14,871 nucleotides of DNA from an uncultured Muribaculaceae bacterium. Its GTDB lineage: Bacteria > Bacteroidota > Bacteroidia > Bacteroidales > Muribaculaceae. The stretch covers positions 1-14,871 of the forward strand of contig CABUTS010000067.1 of NCBI GenBank assembly GCA_902494515.1, read 5' to 3'. The notes under the pieces were generated by a model. That model had not been told where the DNA came from and made no database searches. It saw nothing but the letters and a program-made list of their open reading frames with translations. Shown here one piece after another: positions 1 to 4,652 of this stretch; the stretch's first letter is position 1, and each line of letters starts with the position of its first letter. Position numbers and translations under genes: made by a program.

Positions 1-731
1 CCCCGGCTCCCCTCCCGGCCCCAGCCTCGGCTGCTCCGGCTTCCGCCCCGGCTCCTTCAGTTTCCACCCCGGCTTCCCCGGTTTCCACCCCGGCTTCCCC
101 GGTTTCCATCCCGGTTTCCCGGGCGCGTACTGTGGTCAAAGCCTGCGGCTTTGACTCTTATCCCCCCACCCTCCCCTCCTTCGATGCCGAAATCGACTAC
201 GACAACATCCTCGATGACTACTCCACCTCGCAGTCCCGGATGCTGACCGTCGATTCCAGCCTCGACGAAATGGGCTACTTCAACCCCAAAAACGAGCGCC
301 ACATCGGAAACTTCCTCCACGACGCCCTGGCCGGCACCCACCGCCTCGAAGATTTCCCCGAGGCGCTCCGCCGCGCCGCCCACGCCCGCAACGTCCCCGC
401 AGCCTTCTGGCAGCAATACGAAAAGCCGATCGCCGACGCCATCGCCGATCCGGCCATAAAGCCCTGGTTCACGGACTTCACACGTGTGTTCCGTGAACGC
501 TCCCTGACTGATGGAATGAGCGACGTCATCCGGCGTCCGGACCGCGTGGTCTGGATGCCCGACGGCTCCGTGGTGGTCATAGACTACAAATTCGGCAAAG
601 AGGAAGCCAAATACAAAGTCCAGGTCAAATATTATATGTCGCTCCTGGCTTCATACGGCATCGCAAACCTCCGCGGCTACCTCTTCTTCCCCCTCAATCC
701 CCCGGATTCCAGGCTGATTCCGGTCTTATGA
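1..731 (+). CDS. RecB/AddA-like PD-(D/E)XK nuclease, C-terminal part (5' end outside window)
   Basis: The frame is open from base 3 to the TGA at 729-731, so this is the 3' end of a longer gene; the GTG at 132 is only the first start-like codon in the window and is not believed to be the start. The first ~45 visible residues are a Pro/Ala/Ser linker with VSTPASP repeats. The rest looks like a RecB-family nuclease domain: GNFLHDAL (first conserved His), RPDRVV (metal-binding Asp), VVIDYKFG (Asp-Tyr-Lys core) and QVKYYMSLL (QxxxY motif). In this family the domain degrades DNA ends during recombinational repair and usually sits at the C-terminus of a UvrD-like helicase. That the missing part is a helicase is inferred. 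The gene is convergent with surE, 28 bp away. Oddity: a palindromic repeat lies in frame between linker and nuclease domain. Confidence 0.8.
   Translation, partial: PAPLPAPASAAPASAPAPSVSTPASPVSTPASPVSIPVSRARTVVKACGFDSYPPTLPSFDAEIDYDNILDDYSTSQSRMLTVDSSLDEMGYFNPKNERHIGNFLHDALAGTHRLEDFPEALRRAAHARNVPAAFWQQYEKPIADAIADPAIKPWFTDFTRVFRERSLTDGMSDVIRRPDRVVWMPDGSVVVIDYKFGKEEAKYKVQVKYYMSLLASYGIANLRGYLFFPLNPPDSRLIPVL
60..122 (+). repeat. 21-bp tandem repeat in coding sequence, three units
   Basis: Three consecutive 21-bp units (60-80, 81-101, 102-122). The first two are identical and the third has diverged. They encode the 7-residue repeat VSTPASP, VSTPASP, VSIPVSR in the linker of the nuclease. The unit length keeps the frame, so copy number could change without disrupting the protein. 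Confidence 0.85.
110..155 (+). repeat. Palindromic repeat, copy 1, inside nuclease coding sequence
   Basis: Arm GTCAAAGCC (135-143), loop TGC, arm GGCTTTGAC (147-155): a perfect 9-bp stem of 21 nt in total. It is preceded by ACTGTG and by a smaller CCCGG/CCGGG hairpin at 110-123, which resembles the two-hairpin arrangement of the copies at 3650 and 9741. Here it is translated in frame as VKACGFD. Confidence 0.8.
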
Positions 732-759
732 CAACCCGCGGGGGGTATTCTGCAATACT

Positions 760-1524
760 TTACAGCAACTTCCCGCGAAGCTCTGCCACAACCTCATCCG
801 ACGTGTTCTGCAGAGCATTGCAGGGGACGATGGTGGCGTAGTTGCGGGGAAGCCAGTAGAGGTCGGTGTCGGGATTCCCCTCCTCCTCGTTGATCTGGCG
901 ACCTGTGAGCATGAAGAAAGGCTTGCCGAAGGGGTCGGTGTAGGCCTGATACTCCTCGGTCCAGCGGCTGCGCGCGGCGCGAACCACCTTCGCCCCCTCG
1001 ATTTTAACATTCTTCGGGAAATTCACATTCAGGCATACACCCTCGGGAAGTCCCTGCTCCAACACCTTGGCTGTCAGCTCCATGATATACCGGCGGCACT
1101 CCGAGAAATCAGCTTTCATCGAATGGTCAAGCAGCGAATAGCCGATGGAGGGGATTCCGTCCATGCACCCTTCGAACACGGCCCCCATTGTCCCGGAGTA
1201 AATCACGGCATTTCCGGCGTTCGAGCCGTGGTTGATGCCAGCCAGCACCAGGTCCGGACGGCGCGGCAGGATGGTGTGCATGGCGAGTTTCACACAGTCC
1301 ACCGGCGTACCGGTCACGGAGAACACCCGTGCCCCCTCATACTCCGGATACTCCTTGATACGCACCGGCATATTGATGGTTAGCGACGAAGACTGCCCGC
1401 TCTTCTGCTCGGCCGGAGCAACAGCCCAGACCTCGCCAAGTTCCTTCACACAGTCAATCAGGTAATGCAGACCCGGCGCATTCACCGAGTCGTCGTTGCT
1501 TATAAGTATCAGTTTCTTTTCCAT
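760..1524 (-). CDS. surE: 5'/3'-nucleotidase SurE (survival protein E)
   Basis: 254 residues, normal for the family. SurE is a cytoplasmic, metal-dependent phosphatase of nucleoside monophosphates. Family motifs seen: the N-terminal ISNDDSVNAPGL with the metal-binding Asp pair at 11-12 (usually NDDG; here NDDS), AEQKSGQSSSLTI, GTPVDCVKLA, and LVLAGINHGSNAGNAVIYSGT, followed by GAVFEG and a C-terminal VCLNVNFP. I chose the ATG at 1524 because the family begins with a short strand directly before the NDD motif; the frame runs open to 1692 but the extra 56 residues look unlike SurE and overlap the parA promoter area. It is transcribed away from parA and has a TAACTTTG box 45 nt upstream of the start. 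The start region is partly duplicated (see repeat at 1521). Confidence 0.93.
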   Translation of the reverse strand: MEKKLILISNDDSVNAPGLHYLIDCVKELGEVWAVAPAEQKSGQSSSLTINMPVRIKEYPEYEGARVFSVTGTPVDCVKLAMHTILPRRPDLVLAGINHGSNAGNAVIYSGTMGAVFEGCMDGIPSIGYSLLDHSMKADFSECRRYIMELTAKVLEQGLPEGVCLNVNFPKNVKIEGAKVVRAARSRWTEEYQAYTDPFGKPFFMLTGRQINEEEGNPDTDLYWLPRNYATIVPCNALQNTSDEVVAELRGKLL

Positions 1525-1565
1525 AATCTGTTGTTTCAGTTTTTTCCCATAATCTGTTGTTTCAG
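1521..1565 (-). repeat. Direct duplication of the surE start region
   Basis: The same 19 bases occur at 1521-1539 and 1547-1565, a period of 26 bp. The first copy contains the surE ATG (1522-1524 on the minus strand). The second gives an extra ATG at 1548-1550, out of frame, that opens a 4-codon mini-ORF (Met-Gly-Lys-Asn-stop) just ahead of surE. Confidence 0.85.
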
Positions 1566-1568
1566 ATG

Positions 1569-1576
1569 CAAAGTTA
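1569..1576 (-). promoter_or_regulatory. -7 box for surE
   Basis: TAACTTTG on the minus strand, a full match to the Bacteroidota primary sigma -7 consensus TAnnTTTG. No clear TTTG at the -33 position is seen, so this is a moderate call. The predicted start of transcription lies about 40 nt before the surE ATG, between which the duplicated segment sits. Confidence 0.45.
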
Positions 1577-1691
1577 CCACTTTTTCCTGTAAAAGCCGAA
1601 TTTGCAGCCATTTGTTCTCCCCGGCGCCCCGGAGTTATTAACAATAGAGGCGAGTTATCAACATCCGCGGTGTTTTCGGCGGTTTTAAACA

Positions 1692-1721
1692 TTTGCTGTT
1701 CAGTTTTTTGTTGTTACTTTG
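1692..1721 (+). promoter_or_regulatory. Promoter for parA
   Basis: TTTG at 1692-1695, 18 bases, then TTACTTTG at 1714-1721 (one mismatch to TAnnTTTG). Transcription would start near 1725 and give a leader of about 100 nt before the parA ATG. Spacing is one base shorter than the usual 19-21. Confidence 0.5.
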
Positions 1722-1730
1722 CAACGTCAA

Positions 1731-1793
1731 CGCCGGGGAGGCCCGGCGCCGCTGCCGGTTTCCAAGCCTCCGGGCTGCTGACCCCCGTGCAGC
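1731..1793 (+). promoter_or_regulatory. Structured parA leader with competing hairpins
   Basis: CGCCGGG (1731-1737) and CCCGGCG (1742-1748) form a perfect 7-bp stem around a GAGG loop. The segment GCCCGG (1741-1746) can alternatively pair with CCGGGC near 1770-1775, and the GGAGGC overlapping the loop can pair with GCCTCC at about 1766-1771. A further GCTGC/GCAGC stem lies at 1774-1793. The pairings are seen; a regulatory role is inferred. Confidence 0.35.
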
Positions 1794-1825
1794 TGTAACT
1801 TATTTTGAAATTCACTTATCTCTCT

Positions 1826-2593
1826 ATGGGTAAGATTATTGCAATAGCCAACCAGAAGGGTGGGGTCGGCAAGACCACCACCACCATCAATCTCGCAGCC
1901 TCTCTCGCCAAAGAGGGTAAAAAGGTACTCATCATCGACGCCGACCCGCAGGCCAACGCCACCTCAGGCTACGGCATCGACCCGCGCACCATGGAGTCGT
2001 CGATCTACGAATGTCTGGTCGACGAATACCCCCTGAACGGCTCGCAGGTACCCACCTGCGTCGAGGGGCTCGACCTCGTCGGCAGCCGCATCGACCTTGC
2101 CGGCGCCGAACTCGAGCTTATCAACAAGCCGGGCCGCGAGCGGGTGCTCAGTCGCGCCCTCGAGTCGGTGCGCGACCTCTATGACTTCATCCTCATCGAC
2201 TGCTCCCCGTCGCTGGGCCTCATCACCGTGAACGCCTTGACGGCCGCAAACTCGGTGATCATCCCCGTGCAGGCCGAGTACTTCGCCCTCGAAGGTATCT
2301 CGAAGCTGCTCAACACCGTGCGCATCATCAAATCCAAGCTCAACCCCGCGCTCGAAATCGAAGGGTTCCTGCTGACAATGTACGATGCGCGTCTGCGCCT
2401 GGCAAACCAGATTTACGAGGAGCTGAAGAGCCATTTCGGCGACATGGTGTTCAACTCCGTGATTCCCCGCAACATCCGCCTGAGCGAAGCCCCCTCGCAC
2501 GGCCTTCCCGCCATCATGTACGACCCCGAGAGCCGCGGCGCCACCGCCCACGTGCTCCTCGCCCGCGAAGTCATCGCCAAAAACAACAAATAA
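1826..2593 (+). CDS. parA: Chromosome partitioning ATPase ParA (Soj)
   Basis: 255 residues, the length of a chromosomal Soj-type ParA without the N-terminal DNA-binding extension of plasmid ParAs. Deviant Walker A KGGVGKTT at 11-18 (signature Lys11, Lys16), IIDADPQAN at 36-44, and Walker B FILIDCSPSLG with Asp125. In this family ATP-bound dimers coat the nucleoid and are driven off by ParB, moving origin regions apart. I chose the ATG at 1826: it directly precedes the first beta strand of the fold, whereas the TTG at 1805 would add seven unlikely residues. parB follows on the same strand 150 bp downstream, so the pair is probably co-transcribed although the gap is unusually long and repetitive. 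Confidence 0.95.
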   Translation: MGKIIAIANQKGGVGKTTTTINLAASLAKEGKKVLIIDADPQANATSGYGIDPRTMESSIYECLVDEYPLNGSQVPTCVEGLDLVGSRIDLAGAELELINKPGRERVLSRALESVRDLYDFILIDCSPSLGLITVNALTAANSVIIPVQAEYFALEGISKLLNTVRIIKSKLNPALEIEGFLLTMYDARLRLANQIYEELKSHFGDMVFNSVIPRNIRLSEAPSHGLPAIMYDPESRGATAHVLLAREVIAKNNK

Positions 2594-2599
2594 CACCCC

Positions 2600-2671
2600 C
2601 CTCTCGCTACGAACAAAGCCCCTCTCGCTACGAACAAAGCCCCTCTCGCTACGAACAAAGCCCCTCTCGCT
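2600..2671 (+). repeat. 21-bp tandem repeat between parA and parB (3.4 copies)
   Basis: Three identical 21-bp units starting CCTCTCGCTACGAAC (2600-2620, 2621-2641, 2642-2662) and a fourth that keeps only the first nine bases (2663-2671) before a short T run. It begins 7 bp after the parA stop. There are no unique spacers, so it is a simple tandem array and not CRISPR. Confidence 0.95.
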
Positions 2672-2689
2672 GCTTTTTTGTTACGGTTC

Positions 2690-2705
2690 CGCCGGCTTGC
2701 CGGCG
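2690..2705 (+). repeat. TT-loop hairpin ahead of parB
   Basis: CGCCGGC (2690-2696), TT, GCCGGCG (2699-2705): a perfect 7-bp stem 39 nt before the parB ATG. Its form (GC-rich stem closing on GC-TT-GC) resembles the first hairpin of the paired repeat at 3650-3667. No T run follows, so it is not a good intrinsic terminator; it may be a degenerate member of the palindrome family. Confidence 0.45.
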
Positions 2706-2743
2706 CTTCCCTCTTTAACTTAAACCTCCTTAAATAATTAACA

Positions 2744-3634
2744 ATGGCAATCCACCGTAACGCGCTCGGCCGCGGTCTCGACTCCCTGATTTCCATGGAC
2801 GACACTCCCGCCCGCGGTTCCTCGGCCATCAACGACATCCCTCTCGACAAAATCACCCCCAACCCCGAGCAGCCCCGCTCAACCTTCGACGAGGGCGCCC
2901 TCGAGGAGCTGGCCGCCTCAATCCGCGAACTCGGCATCATCCAGCCGCTGTCGCTGCGCAAGACCGGCCCGGATTCCTACCAGATCATCGCCGGCGAACG
3001 CCGTTTCCGGGCCGCCCGTCTGGCCGGACTCCCCTCCGTGCCGGCATACATCCGCACCGCCAACGACTCGGAGCTCACCGAAATGGCCCTGATCGAGAAC
3101 ATCCAGCGCGAGGACCTCAACGCCATCGAAATTGCCCTGACCTTCAAGAAACTGATCGACCAGTACAACCTCACCCAGGAGCGCCTTTCGGAACGGATCG
3201 GCAAGAAACGCGCCACAATCGCCAACTTCCTGCGTCTGCTGAAGCTCCCCTCCGAGGTGCAGCTCGGCCTGCGCGACAAGCGCGTCGACATGGGTCACGC
3301 CCGCGCCCTGCTCGGCATCGACGACCCGCGCGTACAGCTCAAAATCTACCAGCAAATCCTGAAAGAGGGACTCTCCGTGCGCAAAGTCGAAGAACTCGCC
3401 AAGGCCTGGCAACAGCAGCGCGCCGCCAACCCCGAAGCCCCCGCCAAGGAGACCGAAGCCAACCCCTACGCCTCCTCGCACGACTTCGACCTGCTCCGCA
3501 ACCACCTCTCAGCCGCCTTCCACACCCCCGTCTCCTTCTCCTGTGACCGTCAGGGCAAAGGCAAAATCACCTTCCAGTTCTCCAACTCCGAAGACCTCAC
3601 CCGCCTCATCACCCTCTTCGACACCCTCCACTAA
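2744..3634 (+). CDS. parB: Chromosome partitioning protein ParB (Spo0J)
   Basis: 296 residues. ParB binds parS sites near the origin, spreads as a CTP-dependent clamp and stimulates ParA. Seen: the N-terminal ALGRGLDSLI typical of chromosomal ParBs; Box I ITPNPEQPR at 37-45; Box II GERRFRAA at 84-91, the CTP-binding arginine patch; TEMALIENIQREDLNAIE at 112-129; a helix-turn-helix around 144-167 (TQERLSERIGKKRATIANFL); and a C-terminal dimerisation domain at about 245-296. An Ala/Glu/Pro-rich linker (225-242) separates the last two. The ATG at 2744 follows an A/T-rich stretch with no purine-rich Shine-Dalgarno, as is normal in Bacteroidota. Its parS site is not visible in this window. Confidence 0.95.
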   Translation: MAIHRNALGRGLDSLISMDDTPARGSSAINDIPLDKITPNPEQPRSTFDEGALEELAASIRELGIIQPLSLRKTGPDSYQIIAGERRFRAARLAGLPSVPAYIRTANDSELTEMALIENIQREDLNAIEIALTFKKLIDQYNLTQERLSERIGKKRATIANFLRLLKLPSEVQLGLRDKRVDMGHARALLGIDDPRVQLKIYQQILKEGLSVRKVEELAKAWQQQRAANPEAPAKETEANPYASSHDFDLLRNHLSAAFHTPVSFSCDRQGKGKITFQFSNSEDLTRLITLFDTLH

Positions 3635-3649
3635 CCCACCCGATGTTAA

Positions 3650-3698
3650 GCCGCAGCTTGCTGCGGCAACTGAGGTCAAAGCCTGCGGCTTTGACCTC
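3650..3698 (+). repeat. Paired palindromic repeat, copy 2, after parB
   Basis: Two hairpins 4 nt apart. First: GCCGCAGC (3650-3657), TT, GCTGCGGC (3660-3667). Second: GAGGTCAAAGCC (3672-3683), TGC, GGCTTTGACCTC (3687-3698), a perfect 12-bp stem. The second is the same element as at 135-155 in the nuclease gene. It sits 15 bp after the parB stop and could block read-through, but no T run follows. Confidence 0.9.
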
Positions 3699-3711
3699 CC
3701 CCGCTTTTCCC

Positions 3712-3786
3712 AAAAATCAATGGCCAACCCCAAAAAATTCAATGGCCAACCGAAAAAAAGCGCGGCCTAACCGAAAAAAAGCCGGG
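3712..3786 (+). repeat. A-rich imperfect 21-bp tandem repeats
   Basis: Four degenerating units of 20-21 bp, each opening with a run of 5-7 A and three ending in GGCCAACC or GGCCTAACC (3712-3731, 3732-3752, 3753-3773, partial 3774-3786). The A runs recur about every two helical turns, so the segment may be intrinsically curved. It lies between the palindrome pair and the promoter of the next operon. Confidence 0.75.
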
Positions 3787-3816
3787 AAAAATAGGGCTCA
3801 TTTGAAGAAAGTTTTG

Positions 3817-3824
3817 TAATTTTG
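3817..3824 (+). promoter_or_regulatory. -7 box for the coiled-coil gene/zapA operon
   Basis: TAATTTTG, a full match to TAnnTTTG, 60 nt before the ATG at 3885. No TTTG is found at the proper upstream distance. The leader between contains a 6-bp GTTACT/AGTAAC stem (3843-3869). Confidence 0.45.
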
Positions 3825-3884
3825 TGAAAAATTGGATAACAAGTTACTATTCTTTTCATAATAAGTAACGCTTCTATTTGAGAG

Positions 3885-4178
3885 ATGGCCGCTGATTTAC
3901 AGCAAACTATCGAGCGTCTGAAAGCTAAAATGCTGGTCGTCAGCGACCGGTTTTCGCTCGTATGCAGACAGCGCGACGAAGCACTGGACCGCGTGGCCGA
4001 CCTCGAGAAGCAGAACGCCGGGCTCCGCGCCGATGTTGAGCGTCTGACCAAGGAGGTCGAATTCCTCCGAATCGCAACAACCATCGCCCCGGAGCGCAAA
4101 GACGTAGAAAAGACCCGCCACTTGTTGGCCGATTTGCTGCGTGATATCGACAAATGCATTGCCGATTTCAAAGAATGA
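3885..4178 (+). CDS. Small coiled-coil protein upstream of zapA (possible division factor)
   Basis: 97 residues, no signal peptide or membrane segment. About residues 4-70 are strongly helical with heptad-like spacing of Leu/Val/Ile (IERLKAKMLVV, LDRVADLEKQNAGL, VERLTKEVEFL), so a parallel or antiparallel coiled coil is expected; residues 72-97 form a second charged helix. The stop codon overlaps the zapA start (ATGA at 4175-4178), which indicates translational coupling and a related job. In size and architecture it recalls ZapB, the coiled-coil partner of ZapA in Enterobacteria, but I see no sequence match that would prove homology. A promoter box lies at 3817. The reading frame, the tight overlap and biased third positions support that it is real. 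Confidence 0.8.
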   Translation: MAADLQQTIERLKAKMLVVSDRFSLVCRQRDEALDRVADLEKQNAGLRADVERLTKEVEFLRIATTIAPERKDVEKTRHLLADLLRDIDKCIADFKE

Positions 4179-4489
4179 ACGACGAGAAACTAAATATAAC
4201 AATACGCATCGCGGGGCAAAGTCCTGTGGCGTTGAAGATTAACCGCGCCGACGAAGAGCGCGTCCGAAACGCCGAATATCAGGTCAACCGCCTCTGGGGA
4301 CAATGGCTCAAGCGCTTCCCCGAGAAAAACTCCATGGAGGTCCTCGCGATGGTAGCATATCAGTTTGCCGAACTTTACTTCGCGGCGCTGGCGTCCTCAG
4401 AGGAGGCCTCCGGCCTGCTTGAAAACTTCGAAAAAGACCTCGACGGAATGCTCCACAACATGGAGCCGGCTGCCCCTGCTGCAAAGTAA
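4175..4489 (+). CDS. zapA: Cell division protein ZapA
   Basis: 104 residues. ZapA binds FtsZ in the cytoplasm and bundles protofilaments at the Z-ring. Seen: the N-terminal beta-rich segment LNITIRIAGQSPVALKINRADEE followed by a long helix with the family pattern NRLWGQWLKRFP and MEVLAMVAYQFAELYFAAL, and a short acidic then Pro/Ala tail. I chose the ATG at 4175 (MNDEKLNI), which overlaps the stop of the preceding gene; an ATG at 4154 would add seven residues and a larger overlap. The block parB, coiled-coil gene, zapA, rny groups segregation, division and RNA decay functions. Confidence 0.85.
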   Translation: MNDEKLNITIRIAGQSPVALKINRADEERVRNAEYQVNRLWGQWLKRFPEKNSMEVLAMVAYQFAELYFAALASSEEASGLLENFEKDLDGMLHNMEPAAPAAK

Positions 4490-4497
4490 CCCCAGCC

Positions 4498-4530
4498 GTT
4501 GCATCTGACGATATTACGCGCATAACTTTG
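4498..4530 (+). promoter_or_regulatory. Promoter-like sequence embedded in the post-zapA hairpin
   Basis: GTTG at 4498-4501, 21 bases, then TAACTTTG at 4523-4530: good agreement with the Bacteroidota -33/-7 elements. Transcription would begin near 4535, inside the loop side of the hairpin described at 4514-4571. It could serve rny (ATG 4653) or a small RNA, or be a mimic rather than a working promoter. Confidence 0.45.
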
Positions 4531-4577
4531 TCCGCCCCCTTCTCAGGGCCGGAGACAAAGGTATGCGTTATTTCATT
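4514..4577 (+). terminator. Long hairpin with U-rich tail after zapA (terminator or structured RNA)
   Basis: The arm at 4515-4533 (ACGCGCATAACTTTGTC and following) pairs with GACAAAGGTATGCGT at 4553-4567, with only a 2-nt bulge and one mismatch; an inner CCC/GGG stem closes a loop around 4541-4547. It is followed by TATTTCATTTTT. This fits an intrinsic terminator for the coiled-coil/zapA operon. Because zapA is followed by the 6S RNA gene in E. coli, a 6S-like RNA is an alternative that I cannot confirm. Confidence 0.55.
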
Positions 4578-4621
4578 TTTCCCCGACACCCCGCCTCATA
4601 AGCGGCTAATCTATAGCCACA

Positions 4622-4629
4622 TAACTTTA
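4622..4629 (+). promoter_or_regulatory. -7-like box for rny
   Basis: TAACTTTA, one mismatch to TAnnTTTG, 23 nt before the rny ATG, in an A/T-rich stretch. No TTTG lies at the proper distance upstream, so confidence is low. Confidence 0.3.
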
Positions 4630-4652
4630 AATCATATATTATACAACTAAAA

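Larger units (their letters stand above)
1525..1825. other. Divergent surE/parA intergenic region
   Basis: 301 bp without a convincing gene. It holds a surE-side promoter box (1569-1576), a GC-rich imperfect palindrome (about 1617-1634), two phased DnaA-box-like sequences (TTATTAACA at 1635 and TTATCAACA at 1655), a parA-side promoter (1692-1721) and a structured GC-rich leader (1731-1793) ahead of parA. I looked for a parS-like inverted repeat of the TGTTTCACGTGAAACA type and found none. Confidence 0.7.

Noticed and set aside
1525..1692. N-terminal extension of SurE by 56 residues
   Set aside because: The extension does not look like SurE, crosses the promoter box and the duplicated leader, and the family begins at the ATG at 1524.
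2600..2671. CRISPR array
   Set aside because: Units are contiguous 21-mers without spacers and there are no cas genes.
2413..2961. Minus-strand frame with ARGALFV repeats across the parA-parB gap
   Set aside because: The repeat peptide is only the 21-bp array translated; the rest is antisense to parA and parB.
3543..3770. 75-codon frame overlapping the parB end that also encodes VKACGFD
   Set aside because: It is out of frame with parB and its shared peptide comes from the palindromic repeat; no independent sign of coding.
1525..3884. parS site near parAB
   Set aside because: I searched by eye for a TGTTTCACGTGAAACA-like inverted repeat and found none; it may lie outside the window.
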